Assembly (NCBI GenBank): GCA_034359265.1 | Contig: CP136891.1 | Coordinates: 66,496,001-66,560,000 of the forward strand | Direction: 5' to 3' | Length of the DNA: 64,000 nucleotides | Source of the DNA: Canna indica | Taxonomy: Eukaryota > Streptophyta > Magnoliopsida > Zingiberales > Cannaceae | Shown: one piece after another, positions 44,364 to 56,590 of the stretch | How the letters are laid out: each line of letters begins with the position of its first letter | How positions within the stretch are numbered: position 1 is the first letter of the stretch | Translations under genes and position numbers: made by a program | Notes under the pieces: generated by a model | The model's database searches: none | What the model was told of the DNA's origin: nothing | The model's input: only the letters and a program-made list of their open reading frames with translations

Positions 44364-45659
44364 AATAGTCTTCGAATTCTTCTTCTTCTTCTTCTTCCTC
44401 TTCTTCCTCTTCTTCATCTTCTTCATCTCCAGCTTCCTCAATTTCATGATCGTCATCATCAGCATATTCAACTTCTAGTTGAATTGACGTTGTGTTTGCA
44501 TCCTCGAGTATTGGAATAATACGATCCACAGCAGGAAGATCATCTTCTTGATAGAAACCAGGAGGATCATTTTCTCCTACTATCGGATCAATTTTTCCTC
44601 TACCTTTTGTCTTACAGACTACACGCCAATCCGCTCTATCTTTATTTCGAGCCGGATACTTCGCGTAATATACTTGTTCGGCTTGTGATGCCAATATAAA
44701 AGGCTCATTTGCTGCCAATTTCGATTTGTAATTGACCTCAACAAGTTTGTATTTTGGATGAACTTTCATGCCCCTTTCTGTTGTATCGAACCAATGACAT
44801 CTAAATAGGATCACTGATTTCAAGCCGAAGTAGTGCAACTCTATCACTTCTTCCACCAGTCCATAAAAATCCATATCACATTCAACATAGGTTGTCCCTT
44901 TCACGCAGACCCCAGCATTCATCGTCTTTTTTGTAGATGAATATTCAAGTGTGTGAAATTTATACCCGTTAACAAAATATCCGCTATAGCACAACACAAG
45001 TCGCGACGGTCCACTAACAAACTCAAATATTCTTTCATCTATTTCAGCTCTGTGATCTTTGCTGTAAGTCTGAATCCAAGTAGGGAAATCACGATTCCGT
45101 AATCTCTCCAATTCTTGATCGTTGTGAATAGAGTATTTTTGCACCATCTCAATGTCAAATATTTCAATGAATTGTTCAATCTCTGGACAATTGAGTAATA
45201 CATACAAGTGTGTCAAATGATACTCTTCATCGCTTAAGTGTCGAGATGGACGAGAACCAAAAGCACGACCAGAGTGACAAAATATATTTAAACGTCCATC
45301 TGAATGTCGAACACCCCCGTCGTCGTTACGTGGAAGACGATCAAATCTTGTATGTACTGTCGATTCAAAGTAAAATGAGCAGAATGTTGAAATTTCTTGG
45401 ATGATATACGATTCAGATATTGATCCTTCAACAGCTGCGGTGTTCTTTACTTTTTTCTTCAGACGATTCATGTATCTTTCAAATAAGTACATCCAACGAT
45501 ATTGAACGGGGCCACCAACTCGTGCCTCGTATGCCAAGTGTATCGGTAGATGCTCCATCGAGTCAAAAAATGCAGGAGGGAAAAACTGCTCCAGCTTGCA
45601 TATGATTTCAACAATATTATTTTCAAGTGTTGACATATCTTCGACTCGAAGGACATTTC
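44364..45659 (-). pseudogene. Outer CACTA TNP2 transposase, C-terminal remnant
   Basis: Open from the deletion junction (about 45659) through MSTLENNIVEIICKLEQFF to the acidic tail EEFEDY. There the inner element enters; the last codons and stop lie at about 37047-37067. Contains the DUF4216-like block and the Gln codon (45172-45174) that is a stop in the inner copy. The N-terminal two thirds, including the TNP2 core, are deleted, so it cannot encode an active enzyme. Confidence 0.9.
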
Positions 45660-45832
45660 AAGAATTGTACGTCGTATAAAAGATCATCTACTTCTTTTAC
45701 ACGAACATACAATTCCCGAACGGATCTAAGGTTTTGCTAAATCATATCCGATCGTCGATGCGTACGTGAAACATATCAACTCATCGGAGGATGATTATTT
45801 TCTAAATATTTCGAGACAGTTCGAGTCCATAT

Positions 45833-46013
45833 TGGACGATTTCGGGGCGCGTCCGAAGTGGACGATTCCGGCGCGAGTCCGAAGTGGACGATTCCGGCAC
45901 GAGTCCGAATTGCACGATTCCGGCGCGCGTTCGAAGTGGACGATTCCGGCGCGAGTCCGAATTGGACGATACCGGCGCGCGTCCGAAGTGGACGATTCCG
46001 GCGCGCGTCCGAA
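45833..46013. repeat. 26-bp tandem repeat in outer CACTA leader, about 7 units
   Basis: Reverse complement of the 37815-38048 array, two units shorter. Confidence 0.85.
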
Positions 46014-46446
46014 ATTAATCTAAACCGTAATAATTAATCTAACAAATTAAATAATTAATCTAAACAATTAATTAACAATTATAAAATAATTAATTAACAA
46101 TTATAACATAATATAAATTATATATATAAATTATAAATTCCGGCGTCGGAGTCCACCCTCCGGCGCCGGCGTACAGTGGCCGGACACACTGTCCGGCCAC
46201 TGCAGAAGGTCCGGCGGCGGCCATCGGCCGACCGCCGCCGGCCGAAACCCTAGAAATAGGGTTTCGGTCGGGTGATTCCCGCCAGCCGCAGGGAAGAGAC
46301 GGCCGCAGGGAGGAGACATACCTGAACAAGTCAGAAGCAGCGGTCGGCGTCGTCGGCGTCGGCAGCAGCGGCAGCGGCGGCGAGTGGCGTCGGCAGGAGC
46401 GGCGGCAGCAGCGGGAGGTAGAAGGGTCGGGCGCGAGAGCGTGCCC

Positions 46447-46452
46447 TATATA
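46447..46452 (-). promoter_or_regulatory. TATA box of outer CACTA
   Basis: TATATAGGGC on the minus strand, at the same place relative to the end as in the other two copies. Confidence 0.5.
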
Positions 46453-46760
46453 AACTTATCAGCAACGGCTCACTCGCCCGTTAGAACGCCGTTGCTGATA
46501 AGTTATCATCAGCAACGGCTCACTTATCCGTTAGAAAGCCATTGCTGAAAATTAAAATATCAGCAACGGCTCGTCTTTCCGTCCGAAAGTCGTTGCTGAT
46601 AATTAAAATAATCAGCAACGACTCGGTTTTCCGTTAGAAAACCGTTGCAGATACAGTTTTCTGCAACGGCTCGAGCGGCCGTAAGAATGTCGTTGCAAAT
46701 AGCAACGGCTTGAGCTGCCGTCGCTGATAGCCGTTGCTGAAGACGAAGTTTCTAGTAGTG
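46453..46760. repeat. Outer CACTA subterminal repeats, transposase side
   Basis: AGCAACGGC / GCCGTTGCT motifs and TIR, mirror of 37071-37376. Confidence 0.85.
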
Positions 46761-46960
46761 TGGGACAAAGAGGATGACTTGGGAAAGGTTGAGTGGCATG
46801 GTGGAGAGTGCTACTTACAAACTCAAAGGAGAGGCCATGGCCCAGACTTCATTTGAGATCCTCAATATGGAACTCATATTTAGCTTCTCTTGTTCAAACA
46901 TAACTAACTTTCTAAATGATTTCAAACCTAGAATAATTGTCACATCATTCATAGTAAAAA

Positions 46961-47286
46961 ATATTACTGATCTTTAATCCTAAGCACACTATGCTCGTCA
47001 ACCTAATTTTCAACTAAATATTCTATCAATGATGTGCCAATTGTCATTGGTGGTACCCTAACATACATCACAAATTGGTGATTTCTCTAAGATATTCCTA
47101 TATGCATCGGATTACACAATATTTTCTTGCAAAAATGAATTCATTGTCGTTAATGATGTTGGAAGAACTCCTTGCGCCATCTCCTTTGCTCCTCTCCCTC
47201 CTTCCACGGTCGTTCCAGCATTAGTCTTTCCCTTCCCAATTTCTCCCTTGATTGTCATCACTCATGTTCTAACTTCCTCCTATCTT
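46961..47286. other. Spacer without recognisable gene
   Basis: Mixed-composition sequence with frequent stops in all frames; nothing identified. Confidence 0.5.
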
Positions 47287-47600
47287 CACTACAAGAGATT
47301 ATTTTTTTAATGACAATTAATTTATAGCAATAAGATAATTACTGCTAAATAACTTAGAGATACATCATTTAGCAACTATTATTAAAAATTCTATTAAAAA
47401 GTTATAGATTTCAATATATATGTATATATTTAGTGGTGATTATTTTTATCTTTAGCGGTAATTGTATATATTGCTTCTAAAGCCTTTAACGACAATGGAT
47501 CTAGTGATAATTCATTAATTGCTGTAAAATTTTTTGTAGTATTTACAATTGCTAGTAGACATCATAACAATCACCGTTAAAAGATCAAATTATAGTAGTG
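47287..47600. mobile_element. CACTA-type MITE, 314 bp
   Basis: CACTACAAGAGATTATTTTT ... AAATTATAGTAGTG with target duplication CTT (47284-47286 and 47601-47603). The inverted similarity extends about 30 bp. No coding capacity. Confidence 0.75.
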
Positions 47601-48549
47601 CTTGTGCCTTTATCTCCATTAACCCATTATTGTGTAGCTCTATCTGTTCATGATGCTAACTCCTACAGCAGCTAAATGCTAGTGGCCTGTGATGCCCCAA
47701 GCCTCATTGTTGTTGATCACCTCCTCAGTTTTCAACCTTCCTAGCTTGCGCCATGTTTGTCATGCTCATTATCATAAATTAGGGAATTTGTCTAAGTAAT
47801 CCCAACTAGGCCTCTTTAGATTCTTCTTTGATTGAGAGATGTCTGGCTCTAATTCCAGAAGGATATGTTGCATGCTCTTCTCTTGCTCGATGGATACAAC
47901 ATTTAGCGCTCCCCTTTCACCGCACCACAGTGGAGTTGCGCTCCATATCAACTATAATTTGTGATGATGTCTCTATTTCGTACTAACTCCTTTTCCACAC
48001 TATCTCCTTATTTCTTCGTTGTTGTTTGTGTAGCGGCCAACCCTCTACAATGCTTGTGTTAGCCATTCGCGACACTAGTGTTCAATTTGTTTGCAATGAA
48101 ATTCCCTCTAATATTGGAATCCTCGATCCTACCAAGGGATAATCCTCGCCATCACCCACTTTCTCCTCCAAAGCCTTTGCAGAATCCTAAACCTAAAAAA
48201 TTTACCACTTGATTGATGGATTGAGAGAGAGACTTCATAGGAAAATATTTTTATCAATGGACATTATGTGGTAGAGAGATATCTTAGGAAAATTATCATG
48301 TTCAAATTAATTTTCACTAATTTAGTATTGTAATACTTTAATATACCTAATTATATTAGCTTAAAATTATTGATAAATTATCATATTTTATATCACAATT
48401 AAATTATTAAAATAATTGAAAACATGATATTAATTTTTATACACTCATTTTTTAAAATATAAAATCAATTCAATTTACTTGTTCAAAATGAAAAAAAAAT
48501 GTCTGCTTAATCATGTTTAGGCATATTAATTAGTTGGATTTAAATAACA
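47601..48549. other. Spacer without recognisable gene
   Basis: Pyrimidine-rich then AT-rich; no domain or open frame of note. Confidence 0.5.
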
Positions 48550-49069
48550 CTAGTATGACACCCACGCACGGCTTAATTATTCTATAAAAATTATTTGAAT
48601 AAGAATAAATCAATTAGTTGTATGCATTTATAAATTTAATTATAGAGTAACAATAATTGTATCTATTTTTTTGAATAAAAATTATATATACTAAAATAAT
48701 ATTGAATTAGATATCATCATTTATTGCATAAGTAGAGATTTAGAAATGTAATAAGTTATGAAAAATATATTTTGGGTGTAAAATTTAAATTTTCAAAAAA
48801 AAATATTTTAAATGATTTTTGTAACAATAATATTGAATTATATATCAACATATTATGTATTAAATTATTTATAGAAGAAAAATTAATATTTTATTTTAAA
48901 TTAAATTATAATTAAAAATAAAATATACACTGTGGAAGACTTTCTTGTAAACTAACCTCTCAAACAAATTAAAATAACTTATTTATTATACATTATGAAA
49001 AACTTCATTTTAACAATATTTGTAGTGTTATTTTTTTCATTGTCATCGTTGTCATGTATAAGAAATTTC

Positions 49070-50770
49070 AAACCACGACTATTGGTTACTCTAGAAATAC
49101 AAATATATAGTTGACTATGAGAGGACTCATGATTCTAAATATACTACAACGTGCTTAAGGTTTTGACATTGACTCTTAACAAACATATATCAAAAATTGT
49201 CTCTGCTGAAATTTAAAAGGAACTTTTATATCTGATGGCGTCAATATCAATCTTAGAATAAAAATCTTATCCCCTATATTGGTTCTTAATATTATTTTTC
49301 ATTTCACACATATTGACATATTCGAATTATCTCAAGTCAAGTCTCATTGCGTAGACCTAAAGATTGATCTATGTTTCTCAAAAGCAGCATGACATGAACA
49401 TCAACTTCGAGCTTCAATTCGTATGAATGTCATTAATTGAATCACATCCACCATCCGATGAACATGGGCTGTCAAAGCTGAGATAAATCTTCATTTCACC
49501 AGGAACCAAACACAACATAAAATTATTCACCTTTTGAATTATTCCATTGGTAGGTATCAACATAGCTCTGTGATGCAAGTAATTGCGATCACACATATTG
49601 TTCAAAAATAATAGATAAATGACATTCACAATTGCAGCAAGTGGATCACCAATTTCTTCAATGAGCAAATCATCATGAACCTTTATGTTGACATCCCTAT
49701 CATTAGCATCACCAAGGGTCTCATTTCCAATGCTTGATACGGTGAATTTCTTGAGTGCAACCTCATATATGTCTTGTTAATGTTAATATCTTACAAAGTA
49801 TCTTCACAAATAAGATGAATTAATGGTAGCATACATAATATCTTGTTTTGACCCTTTGGGTACAACAGATAGAATCTCTTTAAAATCACCCTCTAAAAAT
49901 ATTCATTTTCCTTCAAAAGGTTGCTCAAAACTTGATTATATCCCTCAAGGTGTAATCAATAACTTCAAAATAATGTTTCTTCATCATTGGAGTTTCATCA
50001 TGTATAATAAGTTTCACTTTTATTATCAAGTTAACCAATGGACTATCTTGATTCATATAACAGGTGGAGTCTTCATCAACATTTATGGAAATTGCAAATC
50101 TTGGATGTATCGTACTCCCACTTGGAATGAGCAAAACCATTATTTCACTCGAAGCAATTGTTAAAATAATTTTACCTTTGGATCTTAAAGTTGTCGAAAG
50201 AGTTCTCTAAATGAATGTTTTCCCAGTGCCACTAAATCCATATAACGTACAATTTGGTCCCTCAAAAAAAATTTGGTCAACGTGGTCCCTCTAAAATATA
50301 ATTCGGGCAAAATAGTCCTTGACTCGGGCAAAAATAGTCGGGTTTTGGGGGTTTTGGTACTTGTTGACATTCATGTCAGAGACTATTTTGCTCGAGTCAT
50401 ATTTTAGATGGACCATATTGACTGAGTTTTTTTTTGAGGGACCACTATGAAAATTTGTTTATATTTAAGGGACCAAATTGCACATTATCCCTAGAAAAAA
50501 TAATCCTCCACGATTTTCAACGATTCTAAGCATTGATCTTATCGTATATATTTTTTTGTTCAACTATGAAATTAGAAAAGAGTTGGGCATGTTATGTAGC
50601 TAATGATCGTTTATCATAGTTAAGCTCATCCTAAATAAGTCTATTTATGCATTGAGAAAGGAATGAAATATCTAGAAATAATAATTCGGGTAAATTAGCT
50701 AGACTCATGTTGTCACTCTTTAATATATTCTCAATTTCTGCAAGAGCAAAGTTCTTCAATTCATCTTCAC
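49070..50770 (-). pseudogene. PIF1-like Helitron helicase, decayed
   Basis: Minus-strand segments in order: ELKNFALAEIENILKSDN and NLPELLFLD (about 50770-50660), FSNFIVEQKNIYDKI, Walker A GFSGTGKTF (50213-50239), then TIHPRFAISINVDEDST. Walker B IIHDETPMM follows, then RAMLIPTNGIIQKVNNFML, and near 49150-49060 a decayed KSQCQNLKHVVVYLES stretch matching the KSQGQTL helicase motif. This is the order of Helitron PIF1 helicases. Stops, frameshifts and a MITE next to the Walker A motif disable it. Confidence 0.82.
50240..50492. mobile_element. MITE inserted in the Helitron helicase
   Basis: Ends ATAACGTACAATTTGGTCCC and GGGACCAAATTGCACATTAT are inverted, with further inverted blocks (CTAAAATAT, GCAAAATAGTC). 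It separates two helicase parts that otherwise join (ending ...FF, resuming GFSGTGKTF). Probably Mutator-like; a clean target duplication was not found. Confidence 0.7.
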
Positions 50771-51025
50771 TTAGATCCAATATTCACACAAAAAATTCAT
50801 TTATAAAAAATTTAAAAAGTATTTTTTTATATTTTTTAGAGATTTTAGAATGTGTAATACGCTATAGACTTTTGCAAAAAATAAATAAATAAAAATATTT
50901 GAAAAATATTTATTATAATAAATACAGATTTTATGGGTCTAAAAAAATGTGGCCCAGAAATCTCAGAAATATTATTTTTGAAAACTTCGAATCGTAGATT
51001 AAAAATCATTTCTAAAATTTTGGAT

Positions 51026-52389
51026 AATAAAATTATATTTTTACTTTAATAGAAAAAGAGAAATTTTATGCGAAAATAATTAATGAGAATAGTATAATAA
51101 TATTTTTTTACCAAAAAAATAATTTAAAATTATTAAATTATGTGTAGTACGTAATTAAGTTCGAACGTAATTTGCCAAGAATATTTTTTTAAAAAAATCA
51201 TTAAATGAGCGGGAAACTATACATTCTTTTATATAACTGACGGGATCTAATATTTTTTATTACATAATTTTATAAAAATGTCCATGAATTAAGCAGGAAA
51301 TAATATTCCTTTTTACCCATAGACTTTGTATTTTTTATTAGAGTTCTAAAAATTTCATATCCTAAGTTAAAAAAAATTGACCCGAAAATTTCGGTAATAT
51401 TAGAATTTTAAAAATTTCGAATCCTAAATTAAAACGATATTGAAAACGTATCCTAAAATCCCAAAAAATCATTAAAAAAATGATTCATAAAAAAATCCAT
51501 TTAAGAATTATGTGAATTGACATTAATGATTAAAAAATCTTACTTATTGATATTTAAAAATAAATTTACATATTTATCTTTATAATAAAACCTGCAAGCT
51601 GCCTATGAATATCTTGGTTGTCATGCCAACGCACAATTTATGATAACATGTTGTATGGTGTCTAGAGATCTAAGATTCGATCCCTAGTATGATCATCTAT
51701 TGTGACTTTCTATCTTTGCTATAAAAAAAAAAAAATACAATGTTGCCATAAAAAAAATTATCTTCAAAATCTTAAAAGGGTTTTTAAAATTTTGAATCCT
51801 AAATTAAAAATAATTTTGAAAAAAAATATACTAAAATATCCAAATAATAATAATAATAATAAATAATCATTCATATAAAAAAATTCAAAAAAGATTTTTT
51901 GTGAATTTTGAGGAATTTAAAATATATTTCAGAATTTTTTAGAGATTTTCAGACCAATTTTATTTTAAAACCCCTAAAATATATATTTATTATAATAAAA
52001 ATATTTCATATTTTTCGAAATGTTTTTATTGTATTTTGTTTTTTTTTCCAACTAAGTTTATAATGTGTTACACACTTTTGTGCAAAATAGAACATTTTTT
52101 TATACTCATTTTAAAACTATTTTCCGCTTATTTATGAATAATTTTTAAAAATTCTTTAACAAAAAAAATGAGATATCACCGATTTAGGATATATTTGTGT
52201 AGTTTTTTTTCATTTAATAAATTTTAAAAAACAATATTCTTGACAAATTACATTCTAAATTGATTAGTACACATAATTTAGTAATTTTAAATTAATATTT
52301 TTAATTAAAAAAATTATTATATTATTCTTATTAATTATTTTCGCATAAAATTTTTCTTTTTCTATTAAAGTAAAAATATAATTTTATCT
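51026..52389. repeat. Inverted repeat, ~183-bp arms about 1 kb apart
   Basis: 51026-51208 and 52210-52389 are reverse complements at roughly 85-90 percent by eye. Shared blocks include TTTTACTTTAATAGAAAAAG and TTATGCGAAAATAATTAAT. The spacer is AT-rich without genes. Confidence 0.8.
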
Positions 52390-53042
52390 AACATGAGTTT
52401 TTCATTTTTCCTAAATTAAAAGCTACTTTGAAAACGTATCTTAAAATCCTCAAAAAAAAAATCACAAAAAGATCTTTTTTGAATTTTTTTACTATTGAAA
52501 TTTTTGTGTATTTTTTTTTAAGATTTTATGATATATATTCAAAATCTTTTTTAATTATGTATTCAAAACTTTAAAAAAATCCTAAAATACATCCAAAATC
52601 CTCCAAAAATCACAAAAAAATTTATATACATATATATATATATATCAATGGAGTTTTTTTGACAGTTTTTAAATATTTTATAATACGTATCTCGATTATT
52701 TTTAATATAGAATTTGAAATTTTCAAAATTCTAATTTAATAAAATTTTGAAGACAATTTTTTTTATACGGGAACATGCTACATTAACTTACAAATTTGAA
52801 TAAGTAACTAACTAAATTTATTATAAAGACAATAGGCAAGTTTATTTAATTTAATTATAATTTGATACAATGATGTAATATTCATCTAATTAAATTTCAA
52901 ATTTCAAATTTATTTATAATGATTTTTTGTAAATTTTAGCAAAAGCATAATTTATTTAATTGGGTAAATCAATTTAACTACCTATATTGGTTAATAAATT
53001 TCAATAAACAAATTAAGTTGATATGTTAATTTAAAATTATAT

Positions 53043-53484
53043 AGAAGTGCAACGAAAGTCCTATAAGTTTTAAGTTTTTTGGACTTAAGTTCTATAAATT
53101 TTATTTCGATATTTTCAGTGCTATATGTTCGCTGTGTAGCCTAGATTTGGTATTATCCGTAATGGCTCGTTAACTCTCTGTCCACGTGGATATAATGTCA
53201 TTCATACACGTTGATAAATTTGGTCCTATAAATTTTATTTCAGAATTTTTAGTCCTATATGTTTGCTCGGTAGCATAGATTTGATCATATTTGTGACGGT
53301 TCGTTAATTCGTCGTTCATGAAAAATAAACGACGTTATGTCATATTGATAGAGTTAACAGACCATTACAGATAAGACCAAATATATGTTACGGAGCAAAC
53401 ATATAGGGCTGAAAACACCGAAATGAAAATTATTGGAATAAAATCTAAAAAACTTAAAACTGATAGGACTTCTATTGCACTTCT
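53043..53484. mobile_element. MITE with ~40-bp TIRs
   Basis: Begins AGAAGTGCAACGAAAGTCCT and ends AGGACTTCTATTGCACTTCT, with the inverted match continuing into AAGTTTTAAGTTTTTT. Internal blocks (TCCTATAAATTTTATTTC) are repeated. Family unassigned; no clear target duplication. Confidence 0.7.
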
Positions 53485-53574
53485 GCCTTTATTAAAATAT
53501 CAACTATATAGTCTATATTTATATTCATATGTAAATGTAAATTAATTTTTTTTACTTTTTTAAGATTTTTTTTC

Positions 53575-53960
53575 AAAAACGTTTGTGACGTGTTACACAC
53601 TTTTGTACAAAATAGAATATTTTTTCTCGCTCACTTTAGGGCTTTTTCTCGCTTATTTTATGAATATTTTTGTAAAATTCTTTTAAAAAGATTCATTCAT
53701 AAAAAAAATTTCAAACAGAATTTTTGTGTATGAACATTACATAAATGTTCATTTAATAATTTTATAGAAATGTCAATTAAAATTTCTTTTTTAAATTAAA
53801 TGAGCGGGAATAGCCCAAAATGACCGGAAATATTTTATTTTTTTATTAAATGAGCAGGAAAGAGAAAAAAAAAAGCGAAAAATTACTATCTTATTTATTC
53901 AAGACTTGGTTACTTTAATTATATAAATATAAGATACTATTAGAGTTAAAAATTAGAAAA
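53575..53960. repeat. Unoccupied copy of the Helitron target sequence
   Basis: This segment matches 54640-54889 followed directly by 59651-59720. Its TTTTATTAAA/TGAGCAGGAAAG junction at 53850/53851 is continuous, whereas the other copy is split there by the 4.76-kb Helitron. Confidence 0.8.
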
Positions 53961-55796
53961 TTTGATATACATAATTAAAAATGGAGTCAGAAGTTAGAAA
54001 ATTAAGAGTAATTAATTGGAATTTAAATCGACTTTATTTGGAAAGTAATCATAGTTAATTAAATGGATTTAAAATTTTAGATATTAAGCATAATTATATT
54101 AATTTAAAAAATGAAATTAATTATTTTCAATATTAATAATATTTGAAATTAATTTAATTGATCAGTTAGATATGAAAATTGTTTTGGATGGAACACAATT
54201 TCATGTGGAAGCGATACATGTCCATGTGAAGATGTATTTTATATAATATACAAGATAATATAAGATAAAATAAAATGTCAACTATTTAGTCTATATTTAT
54301 ATTTATATGTAAATGTAATAAAATTTCAACCATGCTTACTAAAAATATATTCCTTATGCTCCACTCACATTCATTTCTATACCGACATGAATTTATATTA
54401 AAGTGATATAAAAATTTATCTTTTTCCTATTAAATTAAAAATATAGTTTTATTAAACCAAAAGTTTAAAAATGGATTTTAATTTACAAACCAAATTTTTC
54501 AAAAATAATATTTCTCACATTTTCATGCCACAATTTTTTATACCTCTAAAATCTATTTTTATTATAATAAATATATTCATATATATATTTGAAATTTTTT
54601 TACCTTTTCATATTTTTTTTCAAAAAAATTTGTACCGTGTTATGCACTTTTGTGCAAAATGAAATATTTTTTCTCGCTCACTTAAGGCTATTTCCTACTT
54701 ATTTCATGGATATTTTTATAAATTTTTTAAAAAGATTCATTCATAAAAAAATCCCAAATTTTTTTTTGTGAATGAACATTACATAAATGTCTACTTAATG
54801 ATTTTATAGAAATGTCTAGAAACTTCTTTTTTTATTAAATAAACGAGAATAGTCCAAAATGATCGAGGAAAAACTTTTTTTTTATTAAACTAGTCAAAAA
54901 CTCACACATTGCATAATTATATGTACATATAATTTAAATGATTTAAACATTTATAATAAAAATTATTAAAATTAATTTAAATTAAATTATACTTTAAATA
55001 GTAATATTTACACATAAACAATTAAAAACAATAACAAATATTATAAATGTGAAAATTATAAGCATAGATCAAATTAATAATTATTAATTTAATTTAATTT
55101 ATATAATTATAAAATCAAAATATAGATATCTTTTTAAAATATGATTTGTATTTTTTATTATAAATTAAAAATCAAAACTTAATCAAATACATCAATATAT
55201 ACATAAAATGTAAAAAAAATCTAAATTAAACTCATCACAGTATTGTTAGTTGAACTATTAATTGTATAAATCAATATATAAATTTTTTGTCTTTATAATA
55301 CATTTCTTTCTCACATTAATTTGAATTTAAGCTCCTTTGGATAAAATTATAAAGCAAAAGTAAAAACTCTTAAACTAACTTAATCAATCAAAATCTAGTA
55401 ACATAAATTTTCTTATTGTGATGTCTAATATTTAATTTAGATAATAAATAATACTATATTCAATAATTAATTGTTTATTTGCTCTATTTTACTTTTTGGC
55501 TCATGACAAATCAGATGATATTTTCTAATTTATGTGAATCACTAAGTTAATTAATTATTCAAAAATAAAAGATTCTTAAAATATTTTAAGTTAATTTTAT
55601 ATTATTATGATATAATTAATTTATGACTCCCTACATTTAATTGAAAAAACATTTTTTTAAAAATTTTTAAATTTAATATTTCAATTTTTACTTTAAAAGT
55701 TAATGTTACTTTAATATAATTTATATTACAAATTTAAATTAATTGGGTGAATCAATTATGATGGAAAAATTCAATAAACATTCAAAAAATCAAAAT

Positions 55797-56590
55797 ACTA
55801 ATTAATTGTTTGATAAAAAAGTCAAAACTATTTCTAAATAAATAATACTTTAAAATAAAAATATACCCATTAAATTTGTATAAATATAAATAACTAATTC
55901 AAAATTAAGAAAATATAAATTATATAAGTTTTACCATATAAAAATCATATTTCAAAAGCATAAAACTAATATAAAAATCATTCTAATATTAAAAAGTATT
56001 TCAATAATTATTCAGTAAATCTATAATTTATATAGAAAAAAATACAAGATAAAGTAAAATTTATAATCATTAAGAAGTAAAATATTAATAAAATATAAAT
56101 ATAAAATATGTGCATAATCAATTACCGTGAGAATAATAATTGAATTTTATAGAAATTACAATTAATTAAGGTCACATCATATTTATAGTATATTTAAACA
56201 TGCAAAAAAATAAAATATTAATTAATTGTTTAATAAAAAAGTCAAAACTATTTCAAAATAAATAATACTTTAAAATAAAAATATAAAAAAAAATATACTC
56301 ATTAAATTTGCATAAATATAAATAACATTCAAAAATAAGAAATTATAAGTTATAAGAGTTTTACCATATAAAAATTATATTTCAAAAGCACAAAACTCGT
56401 ATAAAAATAATTCCAACATTAAAAAGTATTTTTAGCAATTATTCAGTAAATTTATAATTTATATAGAAAAAAATAAGAAAAAGTAAAATATCAATAAAAT
56501 TTAAATATGAAATAGGTGCATAATCAATTAACGTGAGAGTAATAATTGAATTTATAAAAATTATAATTAATTAATGTCACATCATCTTAT
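55797..56590. repeat. ~420-bp tandem duplication inside the Helitron
   Basis: 55797-56176 and 56217-56588 share long blocks such as AAAAAAGTCAAAACTATTTC, TTTTACCATATAAAAAT and GTGCATAATCAATTA, in the same order. Confidence 0.85.

Larger units (their letters stand above)
34739..46760 (-). mobile_element. Outer CACTA transposon (contains the inner CACTA)
   Basis: CACTACTAGAAA at 34739 and TTTCTAGTAGTG ending at 46760, flanked by TGG (34736-34738 and 46761-46763), a perfect 3-bp target duplication. Gene order on the minus strand: transposase-side end (46760), GC-rich leader, truncated TNP2, second gene, other end (34739). Without the 7.3-kb inner element it is about 4.7 kb. Relative to the sibling, about 2.45 kb running from the leader to the middle of TNP2 is missing; the deletion joins at about 45659-45662. 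Confidence 0.92.
34437..46960 (+). pseudogene. TPR-like gene fragment split by the outer CACTA
   Basis: 34450-34738 encodes ELVIPPLFDNCTNILDAKDQ, then ARELYREAVCLGGEKG and, after a frameshift near 34615, FVGEPHIMLGQVYLNMGKYE to KGLKHVLEWGNSW. The last part resembles a TPR helix pair. The coding sense resumes at 46761 with WDK and, after a one-base shift, RMTWERLSGMVESA to about 46875. The CACTA target duplication TGG is the Trp codon. From memory it resembles an uncharacterised plant TPR-like family; I give no function. Frameshifts on both sides of the insertion show it was already a pseudogene, or became one. Confidence 0.6.
48550..50770 (-). mobile_element. Autonomous-type Helitron remnant (3' end and helicase)
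   Basis: On the minus strand the likely 3' terminus reads GCCGTGCGTGGGTGTC then ATACTAG followed by T, the CTAG-end layout of Helitrons with a short GC-rich stem candidate. The helicase remnant lies upstream of it at 49070-50770. The 5' end and a Rep domain are not found; the element fades into AT-rich debris beyond 50770. Confidence 0.6.
50493..54889. other. AT-rich transposon debris
   Basis: Beyond the helicase start at 50770 no gene is seen. The region contains a widely spaced inverted repeat (51026-51208 / 52210-52389), a MITE (53043-53484) and three related copies of a segment with TTACACACTTTTGT and CTCGCTCACTT (about 52058, 53580 and 54600). Confidence 0.6.
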
